From Moniliophthora roreri (lineage: Eukaryota > Basidiomycota > Agaricomycetes > Agaricales > Marasmiaceae): a stretch of 64,000 bases of DNA. The stretch lies in the NCBI GenBank assembly GCA_001466705.2, contig LATX02000015.1:38896-102895 (forward strand), read 5' to 3'. The first letter of the stretch is position 1; each line of letters opens with the position of its first letter. This document shows, piece by piece, positions 1 through 12,473 of the stretch. The notes beneath the pieces are model-generated. The model did not search any database. It saw only the letters and a list, made by a program, of their open reading frames with translations, and was not told the origin of the DNA. The position numbers and the translations under genes are program-made.

Positions 1-782
1 TATGATACACTTACCCAACGATGATCGTCTTCGCTTTGGCGTGATACCAATCAGCCAGAGTAATCACAGTAGACTCTGGAATGGACTAGTCAGTTGAGGC
101 GTTTCACGGGTAAATCAATGCTTTACCGTCATCCACGTCGTACAATGACTTGAAAGGGTCATTGGGATCATACACAACAATCGGCCCTCGTAGCCCGTCG
201 CAGTATTGTGTCGCTGCGCATAGGGTTAGTATCGTCATGCCGATAATTCCAAGATGAAACAATACGAACAGAGATGGGAATGGTACCAGTATGTACCAGC
301 TTGGTCGGCTACTGGGAATTCGTACAGGAAACTGTCTCCCTTGACGATGGGGCACTGGGTAACAAATGCAGCTCCGTCTGCCCATCCAGTATTCTTCTGG
401 AAAAACCCGTGCCAGTGCTGTTGAAAGGATCTCAGAAAGGCTGTATACTATTCAAGAGAATCTGGCTCACGATGGAAGTGGATTGCAACATCGATTGGTC
501 AGGGACATTCAGATTATTGACTACGTTGATCCTCATGGTGTCTCCCTAGACTGTGGTAAGCAAGTTGTGCAAACATGTGAGAAGCCCTCCACTAACCTTG
601 TTTGCTACGATCAAGGGGCCTATAGTAGTGCTACCAGCAAGGATAGCTTCACGACTGAAGCCATCGGGACTGACGACCTGGTTGGTGATAGCCAAGTCGG
701 CGGTTGGCCCTATGGCTGCATATGAGGTTCCCAAAACAACTGAGAGAGTAATGAGCGAAAGCAAAGAGTGAACGCGAGCCAT
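1..782 (-). CDS. Laccase (multicopper oxidase), N-terminal part, cut by window edge
   Basis: Secreted blue copper oxidase that oxidises phenols and reduces oxygen to water; in wood- and litter-decay fungi it acts outside the cell on lignin-like substrates, pigments or xenobiotics. Five exons can be joined on the minus strand: 597-782, 471-545, 270-417, 127-213 and 15-75. The next donor (GTAAGT) is at positions 14-9, so the gene continues beyond the window. Translation starts at 782 with a signal peptide ([13 protein letters not shown]...), followed by [13 protein letters not shown], typical of mature fungal laccases. The first two copper signatures are present: HWHG at the start of exon 3, and [17 protein letters not shown] across the exon 3/4 junction. 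Each junction keeps frame and restores family sequence. An in-frame ATG at 806 is an alternative start, but 782 places the signal peptide at the N-terminus. Nothing suggests a pseudogene in the part visible. Confidence 0.93.
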
Positions 783-3218
783 CCTGAGAAGAAGTGCTGT
801 ATCCAAGTGCTGTGAGGATAGACAGCAATGTGAACCTGCTTAAATATCAACGCAGAGCGCAGTTCCATGCGACTCGCCCTGACAGGCATCGTGAAGAGAA
901 ACCCATGAATAGTCAGTGAGAATTTGCCGTAAGTGCCTGTAATTCTTGATAGAGCCGGTTTCTTGATCGACTACCACGTTCCATGCGAGCGGGAATGCAG
1001 GTATCAACCTACTAAGGTGACATCGAGAACATCGGGCGCTTCAGAATGCTTACTTTGTCGATAAGCGATGGGCAATTCAGCTAATTGATGGTTCCGTAAA
1101 TCAATTGATAGACCAATTTGAACAAATGACATGTGTGAGAGAGCGGAAAGTAGACTAAAAGCTTTGGGGAGGCATTAACGCGAGCAGATGAATATTATTA
1201 TCTAGAACCTTACTGCGAAGCTGAACTGTTCCAGTCCCATTCCAGAACATCTCGAGAATTTTGGACACTCGGAGCGACATAGAATCGCTTTGCCGAATCG
1301 TTCCAATCAGTAGTTGCCTGCGACGTTCGTGGGTATCGGGGACGAGATATGAGTTCATCAAGCATCGAAGGCATAACGCCGAACGACAACAGTTCTGGTT
1401 CCCGCAAAGTGTAGATACGTCTGTCATTGAAGTGGAGCTGTTGTCAAATCTAGTAATGCACTAACATTCTTCAAACACATCCAGTTGGCAGCAGAATCTT
1501 CGTCCTTCCGAGGAGGGGAAAATGAGTTCGGATGATCATGTATTCATCCGTACATCGCGTTGCTACAATTGAATCCCGGAACCAGCTTAAAGGGAAGCTG
1601 ATAACATTTTCCTTGTGCACCCAAGTTCTAGATCGGACGGAAGGTTACCGAATCACCAATCTCGCAGGGCCTCTTTGAGAACCCGTCTGCCTTGTGGTTC
1701 TTTGTTCCTGGCGGTTGTTGAAGAAGTTTGTTTTTGGTATAGCTTCGCAGCCAGATACATAGCTGTAAATCGTACCTCACGCGATGCCACGGACGGGTAC
1801 ACACACGAGAGTGAAGTTTCAGCGTCGGGATAACTAAGATGTGTGCCTTGATGTCGATTTTCGAATACTCGACGTTCCATCTGATAGTAATGCTGAATCT
1901 GGAAGCTCCGCAACGACCGGTAGCAGCCAACTCATCGAATCCCACTGGACAATGTGATAGTCAATGTCGAAATTGCAGGGGACAAGATGAGTTGCGAGTG
2001 CGCTGAGCAGAGATAACTTTCCGTTATTCACGATCCGGACTCCGTCGACCCGTAAGTAACGGAATAAACTGAGATGCGGTGATTACGCACGTATCTGTCG
2101 AGAAATTCAATACGAAATCGGGCCAAGGGAAATCAAGAAAATGACTCACGTCCGGTGATGTAATCTGGCACCGACATTCAATAACAATGCACCAGCGAGT
2201 CAAAGCTGGCGGGAACGGCCGCGATAGCAAATTCAGCTCCAACATAGATAGCTATCTGTCCAAAAGGCTATATGAGATACCCAGGAATGAACGGGAACCT
2301 CCAACTCTCATTTCATAATCGACGCAGTGAATGGTATCCCAGAATCCAGAACCCAGACTGTGCCTGGTGAAATCCCCATCGTAAGCGCGCCCATGAGAAG
2401 TCTCGTTGCACTCACGCACCGATTACGACCTAGACCATTTGGTATTGTGGCTTTTGGATTCAGTCGGCGGTCGAATGTGGGAAGCGTAGGGCATTGACGA
2501 CCGTAGTTGTACAGTGGACGATCATTTCTTCAAACGGAGCACCGCCCTGGGTCCTTGCATCTGACTAAAGCGGGATTTAGTAAATGTTAGCCATCAGAGA
2601 GAATAATACGCACTGGAGACGATGAGCCTCGTCACTTCGGAGAGTCGATGCCGGATGGACAGGTGTAATCTAATCAGTTCTTGATCTGCGGGCCACAGTA
2701 AAACGTCGCGAACGCGCCGAAGCAGGGCTTTGACGGCGGAAAAATTGCGGAAGAATCTCAACCGTTGTGCTGTTGTGTTGTAGCTCGGGCACTTCTTGCT
2801 TACGATTCGAGGGTCAACATAACCGTGTCATCTAACGAAAAAGAATTTACATACACCTTGATTCAGGGATACTTCGGACCCACGGTACCTTGAGAACAGA
2901 GTTTTTCCGATGAGTCAAGCGTTTTAGATATCGAACGGCATCCTCACAGTATCTGATGACGCGGCTTGGGAGCGGCCCAAGTATGACAGGAAGAATAGAG
3001 AACAAGGACGATAAGAACGGGCATCACTCTCAAGACGCAGATGCTACAAGTTGGGCGGAGATGAAGGTGAAAGACAAGCGGCAATGGAACTATTTGTATC
3101 TCTTTGGCTCACTCGGCGCTTACGCACAGGCAAACGCCACCGCCATCCAGAGTGGAAGAACTTAGTATCTCTTTCAAGGTCGATATTAGACCATGTACAT
3201 AGTATTGTAGAACAACTA
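783..3218. other. Intergenic region without a supported gene
   Basis: About 2.4 kb between the laccase start and the 3' end of the 803-aa gene. The longest frames are 60-105 codons, overlap on both strands and show no family signature. Minus-strand frames near 2.0-2.8 kb look weakly protein-like but are broken by stops, so an old decayed gene is possible; I cannot name it. Confidence 0.5.
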
Positions 3219-5833
3219 CTATGGCCTACCATTATTGAGCCTAGCACTTCGCCTGAGAGGCCCAGTAGGCTGCGCAACAGGCTTCTTTCGGGTCTTTGAG
3301 CGAGTGAAGGTCTCGTTAGACGCTCGAGTCTGTCCACCCTGCTCATGTAGCCTCTTCGATTTGCCCGAAAGCCTAGCACTTCTTCTGGGAGGCTCCATAG
3401 GCTCCACACGACGAACTCTTCTTCGGAGTTTTGGCAGACGGGCAGGCGTTTCCTCTCCTCGAACCTGGCCGACCTGCACATCAACGCACTGCCTCTTCGC
3501 ATTAATGTTGCCAGCATCGGGGACCTTTCTCTTCCTATGGCTGCCTTGGGCTCGCTCTTCAGTTTGCTGGACGAAATCCGTCGTGCCATACTCACTGTCG
3601 ACAACAATGGGTCCTGCCATTGGAACCTTAGTTTCGCGCTCGTCCACATCCATCTCTTCATCGGAGGCCTTTCCTTTTCCTTTAGCGACTCCAGGTAACA
3701 CTGCTCGAGTTAACCCGGCATGAGACTGTGTGGGGGGATGTGGTGAGCTAGAATATCTAGAGGGCTGAGGTATCAAAGATGAGTTCGAACGAGTATGAGA
3801 GGAAGGTGACGATAAGACCACTGCTGGGTCTTGCAGCGAGACTGGGTCTGGTGTAGCATGTCAGCCCATGGAGTAAGCGGAGAGAATGGAAGCTAACTTA
3901 CGGTCGAGGGCCCGATTCTGCTTTCCCGACAAATCAGCGATAACGACCGCTACTTCTCGTCTGAGGGATCCCCGGGTCGTCGACTCAATGGTTTCTGATC
4001 CATTGGAAACGGAAGCTGCTAAGCGCATCAGATAAAGATACTTCCGAAAAGAAGAATGTACATTACCCTTTTTTGCTTCTGTGGTGGAGATCACCGTGCT
4101 TGACGCTTCACCGCCACGTCCATGTGCTACACGGCCAGTTCCAACCGAAGTATCAGGTTCACTTGTGCTCTTCGTGTTCGGCAGTAGAAATGGTCGTTCG
4201 TCTACGACATCGAGCGGCCATGAAGTATCATCTAGGCTGATCCCTAACATCTGCTTCAGGGCCCTGTAAACGATCAGCTCTTGGACCGTGGACAAATCAT
4301 CCACTCCGAGCTCTTTGCAGAGGTTCATGCCGAATTCCGTCAAAGTCTGCTCCCGAGCCTCGACGTCCTTAGTCGTGTTAAGCATCCGATTCAGAACTAA
4401 CATCATTCTGCAATCAGTGATCGCAGAGAGGTCAGGCTCCTTCTTAAAGGCCTGCCTGACATGATCATAGATATCATTCATGTCATCCGGAACCATATCA
4501 TCTTTGATGTTCTTTATGGATTGGGCAATATCGAGCATGGTTATCCGTGTACTTTCCTCCGAAGTTCCGGTTAGGCGGTCGACCCCCAAAACACCTTTTA
4601 GCTTTCGTCCGAATTGCCTTACCCCTATGCCACCAGCCCAGCAACCTTCGACATCCTCCAAGGTCGTAGTATTCCGCAGGTAGTCACGATGCCACTGATT
4701 TGGGTGCCGATCATACCCAAGGAGCTCGTTGTCTTCCTTGATTGAAATTATAGTCGCGTATGTGGAGGTCGAAGCGCGAGCGGAATCACCCTCCAGCTAA
4801 AGACAAACTCGTCAATATGGTGATGCACAACAAATCAGATGCACACCTTATCATGTTTTTTCTTCCTTTCATCTAACGTAACCTGTTCACCCGACTGAAG
4901 CGTGACCGAGAATGGGTAGGCCATCCGGCCCCTGCCTTCGTACCCAAACCTCAACGCAACTGCCTCTCGCACCTTGATCATTCTCTCGACCTTCTTGGGA
5001 TCCTCTTTATGCTCAAGGGAACGTCTGTAGTAATCCTTACGCCATGTCTCAAACACTTCCTCCGCCTCGAGTCGGTATTTCATGGAATGGAAGATATGGT
5101 AGTAGAACGAATACCAATCAATCGGAAGCAATTTTCTAACCAGTTCCTCATGAGTGTACCAGCCCAGAAATCGTAGTAGCCAGATGTGGTCTCCGGGTAT
5201 TGCCCATGTACGCCGACGAGTAGCAGCAATGGACTCAAGAATTCGATTGAGCTTGGGCGTCTGTACAAGAGGATCTCGATCGGGCATTGTACCAGAAGGA
5301 GTCGATGATTCGTTATCGTTTTCTAGGACTTCCGTGTCTGCGGGAGATGGCGCAGCTGGAGACGTGGGGACGAGCTCCTCCGTTGGCTGATAGGTTAACG
5401 TTTGTTTTCCAATTTGAGAGAGGACTTGATCAACGGATCCGAGAATTTTCTTCGCACAGTACACCTTAGCAGCAACCGGGCGACACCACTGGGATTTACT
5501 GGATGTGGATGAAGCATAGTCGACGCTCTTAATCCTGAACTCGTTGATTTTGGCATCAAGATCTGAGTGAGGTATATGGGAAATTGAGGAATGTTCGAGT
5601 GGTTCAGGTTGGTCAGAATGGGCCTCCGGGAACTAGGTGAGCTGAGAAAAAGTTGAGAAATACCGAAACCACGCACTAGATGCTCATCTTTCATCGTCCG
5701 ACTTGTGCATTCTGTTATCTCTGGTGTGGCCTAGGGTTCGATCAGTCATTGTAAGTAAAAAAGCTGAGTGAGAAACTTGACTCACCGCTGTATCGTCTCG
5801 TTGCACTGGATCATCGGAGTATTCGGTTTGCAT
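3219..5833 (-). CDS. Five-exon gene of unknown function (803 aa), paralogue of the gene at 42519-44894
   Basis: Exons on the minus strand: 5786-5833, 5677-5730, 4847-5632, 3902-4796 and 3219-3847. They sum to 2412 nt (803 aa plus stop), with canonical GT..AG introns of 44-55 nt. I do not recognise a named family. Around residue 178 there is a block with IPG followed by a leucine-rich stretch and LGWYTHEELVRK...DWYSFYYH. The gene at 42519-44894 has the same block (IPG...LRELGWVTEEEARRR...DWDEYNHYI), again followed by a Gly-rich turn and YPF/YPY. The middle (about residues 300-560) is helical and acidic. The C-terminus is basic with NLS-like KRK and two RRSARL repeats (PPRRSARLSGKSKRL and LRRSARL), echoed in the paralogue as RRSTR. 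A DNA- or chromatin-associated role is only a guess from the basic tail. The first exon could lie further upstream: an open frame at 5842-6144 precedes it but does not join in phase. Confidence 0.75.
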
Positions 5834-8392
5834 CTTGGTCTTCACGATGTGCGAGTAAAGCGTTGACCGAGAGATATGCGAGCTGTTAGTGGTTGAGAGT
5901 GAAGAGGTATTGGTCCCAAAGGTGTTCGAATACCAGCATTTGAGCTCTCATTGTCTTCTCCCTCGACCGTGGCATCGAAATCCGAATGCGGTCGTTGACC
6001 AACGCCTTGTCCATCCATTGTCTTCGAGCTCGACCTATGCAAGCATTTCCTCCACGGCAGACACTTTACGCAGAGGTTTTTCTCTGATTGGTCGATCTGA
6101 CGCTTGATATACGTATCAAAGTGGTATGCTTGAGAGACTGTCATAGTGGTTCAAGAGCCGCGCGGCTGCTTGTTGTGGTTCTCTGGGACTAGAATAATGC
6201 TATAACTTTGCATTCCATTATGCCACAAACCTTCCGAGATATCAAAGCTCTGCCGCAAATAGACCATTATATTTATGTTCCGCAGATGCAGATCCCTTTT
6301 ACGGAACACGGGCGAGCTCGGTCTGTATACGCCTGGCAGAGAAGAAGAGCTGAATTGAGTGTAAAAATGGATGGCTTGGTGAAGAAAGTCCGAAAGACTA
6401 TTAAGATCTATCTATGAGCGCCATGGTTGTAGAAGACATGACTGATGTAAGTTTACCTTCATATAATAGGGTGCGCATCCAGATAAAGATCCACCTCAAA
6501 TCAACTGAGTAAACCCCGAACTTTCGACGTTGCTCCGTTGTCGGAGGCGTGGTATTTAAGGAAGTCTAAAAATAAAAATGTCGCCTTAAATTAGCGCTTG
6601 AGATTGAAATGCGAATTACTCACTAATATTTGATAGTATCGTCCTAAAGATGAGGATGAAAGAAATAGCTGGGAGAATCACTGAGCCGAGATGGAAGTTT
6701 CGTGAAGAGATGAGTCGTGAGAGCGGTTGCCCTTTTTGGGTTCTGCATCCGGGGACCGGCAGGCAATTTTTTTTTTTTTTTTTGCTGACCGGCATCGCCT
6801 CGACGGCCTCGGACCAGTATCCTTTCTCCAATTATGGAATTATCTTCAAATCTTGCGTGTGTGTTGTGTTCGGTCTTCTCAGTGAAGTCACCGTGTCACT
6901 AATATCTTTTTTTTTTCGCAGTCATATACTCTACAACCTTGAATTCTGGGTCTACCACCCTGTTCGTGAATTACGAACCATTATTCCTCAGATAAATCGA
7001 AATACAGCTCAAATGGGAAGGAGAGGGAGTCGCAAAATCTGAGCTCGTCAATGGTGCGTTTATCGCAGGACTCCCGGTCTCGGTACTAATGAAGCTGACG
7101 ATTTTATTTTGTTCGCTCACACAGAAGGAAAGCAAGGTTGTCACGCCGAAAGCGTTATCTAGTGTTCGAACTTTCAGCTCGTTTTCCGGCTTTTGGTTGT
7201 TCTTACGGTAGCAGCGGAAGTCCCTACTCGACCCTAATCGACCCTACTCGCTCTCTCCAACTATGGCCGCCTGAGTGACATTTGAACCATTTGAACCTCT
7301 TACCTCGTAACGTCCCACGGCGCAATTTCTGACTTCGCATGTCCGCCACGCTCACATCGAGCCGGTCGAAATGTCCGATAATGAGGAATTCAGAGTCAAA
7401 TCCATCGCCCGTATTGCAGTATCTCTCGTTTAAGCGGCGAGTACAAACACGAAGAAAGCTCGAGCGGTCGACTCTCCATCCGTTCTTAATGGTGGCGAAC
7501 GAATTTCCGTCGAGACAAAGAGTAGGGGCTCTTACGCCTGCTCCCACTGGGATGGGTATGCTTGCCGTATCCGAATGACACGAAGGTTTGATTTAATTAG
7601 TAGGTAAGCATAGTCGCCTGTTCAATTGAAGTAATCGCTAATCTATACTTAGTAGATGGTGGTTGCATCCTTCCGCACCTATGTGACTGCAATTGACCTC
7701 GTTCTTTATGCAACTGTGGTTGAACTTGGTCGTTAACGCTTTACCCAAAAGTGAGGAATTCCCTTCATTGTTGACGTAGTCCTTCGACTAACTTACCCAA
7801 CACCAGCGCACGGTACAGTTACATCTATCAACCAATCCAGCTCACAAACGGTGATAGAAGGTCGAGCCTTCTGTTACAGCCAAATCATTTCAGGAGGCGA
7901 AGATTTAGATGTTTCTTCTACTTTTGGTCCCAATATCTTGGGAGAGCGGGGGCTATCTTGCTGTCTGTTGGAGCAGCACATCGTTGCGCCTGACCATAGT
8001 TCGAAGCAACGTCTAGCTTCCTTCCCAGGGATCGTAGGGTACGGGAAAGCACCTACTCAAGTGGCTGGTGTAGTGAACAGGCATATCCTCATCTATTGCC
8101 GCCGTGATTCTCGGTGAGGCTTCAATAGTTATGTTCATCGTGCAAACGTCATTGACACTTGCCGTTCTACGACTATTCTAGGTCAATACCGATGACTTAC
8201 CATTCTCAGACGTTAGAAGGGCATGACTGTACATAGAAGAATCCAATGGGGTGATTAACGCAGCCGTAGTGCGCATTGAGGCACAGCTACTGTGAATTCT
8301 TTTTACTTTGGAGGCGGAGCTACAGTTTCTGTTTTGCATCGGTCGGATCCATAGTCCGGGTAGTGAGCAAACGCAATAAAAGCTTGTCATCC
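5834..8392. other. Intergenic region, no supported gene
   Basis: Contains a 100-codon minus-strand frame (5842-6144) just upstream of the 803-aa gene, a 13-bp poly-T tract near 6770 and scattered short frames. None has a recognisable domain. At about 7830-7950 a stretch resembles 11080-11200 (shared GGAGGCGAA context) and may be the remnant of a duplicated gene. Confidence 0.4.
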
Positions 8393-8491
8393 GGCCGCCT
8401 GGCGAAATGGCATCGCGTCTGACTACGATTTGCTGAGAACTTCGCTACCTATCGTATCAGGAGATTGCAGGTTCGACCCCTGCGGTGGTCA
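8393..8491 (+). tRNA. tRNA-Arg (anticodon ACG) with 27-nt intron
   Basis: Acceptor GGCCGCC pairs with GGTGGTC (two G-U pairs), followed by discriminator A at 8491. The T arm is GCAGG-TTCGACC-CCTGC. The anticodon loop reads CTACGA, then an intron of about 27 nt (TTTGCTGAG...ATCGT), then A and the 3' stem TCAGG. The intron sits one base 3' of the anticodon, the standard nuclear position, and its end carries CGT, able to pair with the ACG anticodon. Mature length without CCA is 72 nt. Confidence 0.92.
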
Positions 8492-8508
8492 CTTCCAATC
8501 ATGGTTCG

Positions 8509-8513
8509 TTTTT
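8509..8513 (+). terminator. Pol III T-run after tRNA-Arg copy 1
   Basis: A run of five T begins 18 nt after the tRNA 3' end, as expected for RNA polymerase III termination. Confidence 0.6.
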
Positions 8514-8792
8514 CTTTCGGTAGATCGCGGGCTTTTCCTTCTTCCCCCCAAAAGAAACAAAGAAAAGCTCAGGACGAATTATATCGGTAGGTACGTCCGA
8601 CTTTCCGCCAATATTACGAATCGATACCTACTGATGAAAGTCTCGACAGACGTCTAACTGGCCTGGCACTCAGAACTCAATTACTCCCAAACCCTGCACC
8701 TATTACGATCCAAATAGATATACAACAACCACCAGTACCACCTGTTATGCCAACGATAATTAAAACGAATGAATTCTATGATTAACTATCGC

Positions 8793-9129
8793 TCAAGGAG
8801 CGGGAGTCGATGCCGGGAACTCGCTATAACATTATCAGTCAGCGAAATGAACCGCAGTCAAGAATTATACGAGACGTACGTGATAACCTCGCCAGTCGTG
8901 TAAACCCTCATCCATGGGGACTCTGGGACAAGGGTGACCATGACCCTAGTGGCAGTTGTGACATTGAGCGAAGTCGCGACTTCATCGCTGTCTGCGCGGC
9001 CAATGACCTACAAGCACGAAGCATAAGACATCAGCATATAGGATTTTAAGGAAGTGAATGAGCCCTTACCGCTCCAGCAACGGCAGTAGCAACGGTGAAA
9101 AGACTAAGGAGTGCGAGTGAAAACTTCAT
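8793..9129 (-). CDS. Small secreted protein, 72 aa
   Basis: Three exons on the minus strand, 9070-9129, 8880-9007 and 8793-8823, total 219 nt (72 aa plus stop). Exon 1 encodes a clear signal peptide (MKFSLALLSLFTVATAVAGA). The mature part begins VIGRADSDEVATSLNVTTA, has one N-glycosylation sequon (NVT) and ends ...TEFPASTPAP. It has no cysteines, so it is not a hydrophobin or a cysteine-rich effector. Introns start GTAAGG and GTACGT and end TTGTAG and TTATAG. A TATAAA box lies on the minus strand about 45 bp upstream of the ATG. Function unknown; small secreted proteins of this size are common in basidiomycete secretomes. Confidence 0.7.
9074..9079 (-). other. Internal coordinate note: signal-peptide exon region
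   Basis: These bases fall in exon 1 of the 72-aa secreted protein and code for part of its signal peptide; they carry no separate feature. Confidence 0.1.
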
Positions 9130-9173
9130 CTTCGAGCGAGTACAAGTTGTCCTTGCATATGCTGACCACTAGG

Positions 9174-9179
9174 TTTATA
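9174..9179 (-). promoter_or_regulatory. TATA box of the 72-aa secreted-protein gene
   Basis: TATAAA on the minus strand, about 45 bp 5' of the ATG at 9129, which supports that start. Confidence 0.5.
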
Positions 9180-11691
9180 TGGACATTGCCCAGCGATTAT
9201 AATAGACCAAACGGGGAGATCTATCAAAGGCGGTGAGCTAATCATCGTCAAGAGATCAGAATCAAAATGCCTCAGCAATAGTAAGCACGTACGTGAAGAC
9301 CGTGAATCGGAGGAGACCGACGTTCGGATGCCATACATTCTTGGTTCCCAGGGAAGATGTTAGTACAAAATGCCCAGTCAGCGTTGAGACTGACATCAGT
9401 ACATTATGAGTGCATGATACCCGGGAAGCCACTGATAAATTCGGGTGGGTAAGTACCAAAGAGACTGGATTGAGCGCTATACTGACCTTTCACGGACTTA
9501 CAGGACCAGGGACCGAGAAAGACGCTGGGGTGCGTGACAACGCGTGAAGACAGAATGATGTGGGAAACTGCGAGTTCTGAAAGGGAATATGGGTGACTGC
9601 GGAGTCCGACAAAAAGCTGTTCACTCAGACCAAGATTGTTCAGAATGCTGTTTAACCTTGAGAACAACATAGCTTGGGAGTTACATGTCAAAGAGCCAAA
9701 GAATCAAAGCATTCTTGATCAGCGCAAGTGTGTACGTAGTCTGGGAAACGAGGCGATGAAAGGCGGCCGTCATAATCAGCTACGGCGGTAGTGGCGTCCG
9801 AATGTAGGTTATGTACGTCAACGTTTCATTGCACCAGGTCAAGTTGTTCTTTTACCGTCGGTTGCCGGAGGTGAACGGGATTGGTTGGTTCCTCAACGCT
9901 TCATTGTGAGAGCCTGAGCTTGCGCCTTGGGGAACTACTAAACGTTCGGCTTGAACTACTGGGTATAAATTAAGCGTACCGATATTCCGTGACAATGAAC
10001 GCTAACGCAGAGGCATTTGAGGCATCTGTGGACTTTCTTGACGGCTTCCCTAAAGCTTTCCTCCCATAGGTAGTTTTCACCCTAATTAACTGACCCTTTT
10101 GGCCAAGCCCCTTGGGCCAAGTTTCTTGAGGACTTCGAGCCGACTTTCAGTAGAGGTCCAATTTTCCCATTGATCACTACAGGGTGCCGCAGAGAACATT
10201 GATATGGATCAAGTTTGACGGTGTGACGTGTGAGTCAGCTGTCTTTGGAAATCAGGCACAATTTGAACATTCCCAGGGTCACAGACTTCGTTCCCCAACT
10301 TGACCTCCTCCTTCAGGCAGATGCGTCCAGAGTCCATGGGTTTTCTCTTATGATCAAACATAGCAGCAAGTATAGCCTTAGATGCTGAAGTAACATTTTG
10401 GCTTTTAGTTTACCCTCCGAGTGCGACTGGTTGAGAGTCTCGAGTGTGCTTCTGGCCGTCTCGGGTACTCAAACATACTTTCCCATCGCCTCGAAAATAT
10501 CTTCTCGCCTTTTCAGGGCTACCGCTTGCCTTGGAAAGGATATGGGCAAGGAACTTGACTTCCTCTCGCCGGTGCGTGTTACCGTCTTGCTTTAGCTTTC
10601 ATGCCAATACTGATACTACCCTCCTCAAGTAGGCGTCAGCCCATCGCCATCCACGCTTTAAGCACCACGAGGAGCAAGGGACCTTGCAAACATTAATGCA
10701 ATGGAATTGGTATCAAGACAGGTGTGTTTCGGTACCTCGCTTTCAGTCTTGTTTCTTATAGTGTTATAGTGAGGATTACCCAGCCAAAGTTCCACCAAAA
10801 ATATTGCCACCAGAAGTTATCCGTGAAGCTCAACAAAAGCATCTCTCCCAACCATACTGAACAACCAGGTCGACTTTGCCATATCCTCTATGAAACCTAT
10901 CCTCAGTTCGTGAATGGTGTCAGGACAAGTTCTTCATCTTACCAGGCGACATTGAACCGGTCGAACCTTACCTCGTGTGGTACCACCTTCTCAAGGCAAG
11001 CTTTGCCCGTTCTGATATCCATTCTAGTGCGACTCACGCCTTCCGCAGTTGATAGCATAATCAATATGTCTATCGACTAGCCCAACCCTTCAAATGGTTA
11101 CAGGCAGTCGTTCGCTCACGCTATAGGAAAATCATCCCAGGAGGCGAATATTTCGATAGCTATACTGTTTTTGGTGATGTCATACTGGACACGCCATGTC
11201 AGTTTGCCGACAAGCTGTGTTATGGGGGTCAGTGATCATGGATATCGGTATCTGAGTGACGCTTACGTGTCTTTCGAAGAGGCCCAATGACATGCTGCTC
11301 AGCTGGAAATTTGCAAATCCGTTTTAGCAGGTTGTTTGCAAGGAACTCTTGATGTTTGTTCATGGCTGCATGGCTAACCTCTACTTTCGCGGACATATTT
11401 CTTCTTTTCATGCAAGCCGCTTCATTCATGTACCAGCGGCCACCTCCCATTTTCATCATTCGTTTTCTCTGGTTGCCCATTCCATCACAACGATTCGTTC
11501 AGAACCTTAACCTGCCGTTAACCAAGGCGTTGAGAAATTATCGTGGATGAAATGTACGCGATGGAACACTTCGCTATCCCAATTCTCGCAGGCGGTGCGG
11601 AGGCACGAGTTACCCTTCGGGTTATACAACTCTCAAGAACCGCTCTCACTCCAGCATTATTACACGTACCCTCCTTTTTTTTTTTTGCAAT
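9180..11691. other. Intergenic region with possible gene remnants
   Basis: No intact gene seen. At 10390-10600 and 10720-11200 several overlapping plus-strand frames look partly protein-like (for example a frame with ILPGDIEPVEPYLVWYHLLK near 10930), but stops and frame changes interrupt them. The part at 11080-11200 resembles 7830-7950. Best read as a decayed, duplicated gene of unknown identity. Confidence 0.35.
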
Positions 11692-11794
11692 GGCCGCCTG
11701 GCGAAATGGCATCGCGTCTGACTACGATTTCATTGCTTCTGCGATGTTACCGAAGCGTATCAGGAGATTGCAGGTTCGACCCCTGCGGTGGTCA
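11692..11794 (+). tRNA. tRNA-Arg (anticodon ACG), second copy with 31-nt intron
   Basis: The mature sequence equals the copy at 8393 (same acceptor, D, anticodon and T arms), but the intron differs: about 31 nt, TTTCATTGC...GAAGCGT instead of TTTGCTGAG...ATCGT. Only the first three bases and the terminal CGT, which can pair with the anticodon, are retained. Two functional copies with freely diverging introns are therefore likely. Confidence 0.92.
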
Positions 11795-11818
11795 TAGGAG
11801 TTCCGCTGCTTGACGCAA

Positions 11819-11829
11819 TTTTTTTTTTT
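11819..11829 (+). terminator. Pol III T-run after tRNA-Arg copy 2
   Basis: Eleven consecutive T starting 25 nt after the tRNA 3' end. Confidence 0.65.
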
Positions 11830-12473
11830 GTTTTTCTTATTTGACTATATCACTGCTAAGCTTCCATCGCTCTCGTTTGGCCTCGTCTCAGTTTTTTCAA
11901 TGTACACTACCCAATTACTGTACAGCTACCACACATGGAAGTCCATTGACGTACAGAAAAGGAACAAGGAATGAGTCCATTATGTCCATTATGTACTTTG
12001 AGGATTGAAAAGGGGCAAAGAACGAGTAAGGGATACTTATAGAAAAAAAAGGAATCCCGTTTTAAGAACAAAAGCACCCAGCACCGCCCATCAAAAAATT
12101 GACAGGTCCCAGGTAACATTGACTCCTGGGCGCCTTCGGTGCCGTTCTGCAATGAACAATAACGCGGGACACAACAACAAGAAGAAGAACGAGATGCACA
12201 GAGAGATGTATAAGAACTGGGGATTCATCGTCCTGGGGTATACTCTTCTCTCACAACTTGGCTCCCTTGATGCACCAATGTACATGTTCTCGTAACTGCT
12301 TCCGTGAATCCAACGTTTGGTCGGTTCTATCGACGACCTAGAGTCTCAGGTCTCATACAGACCACCCTGGTGCGGCTGTCGATATCTGTTGTCCGCCCTA
12401 ATACTTGTTTCCGTGTAATGCTCAACCAGGCATCCTGATCCCACACCTTTGCATTTCTGCCTTTAGCGTGCAC
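11830..12473. other. Intergenic, nothing recognised
   Basis: AT-rich spacer between the second tRNA-Arg gene and the 3' end of the 431-aa gene. It would hold that gene's 3' UTR. No supported coding frame. Confidence 0.5.

Noticed and set aside
3044..3661. 205-codon minus-strand frame
   Set aside because: Out-of-frame shadow of the last exon of the 803-aa gene, whose frame is fixed by four in-phase splice junctions.
5842..6144. 100-codon frame as first exon of the 803-aa gene
   Set aside because: No donor/acceptor pair that I found links it in phase to 5833, and the model without it already matches the paralogue in length.
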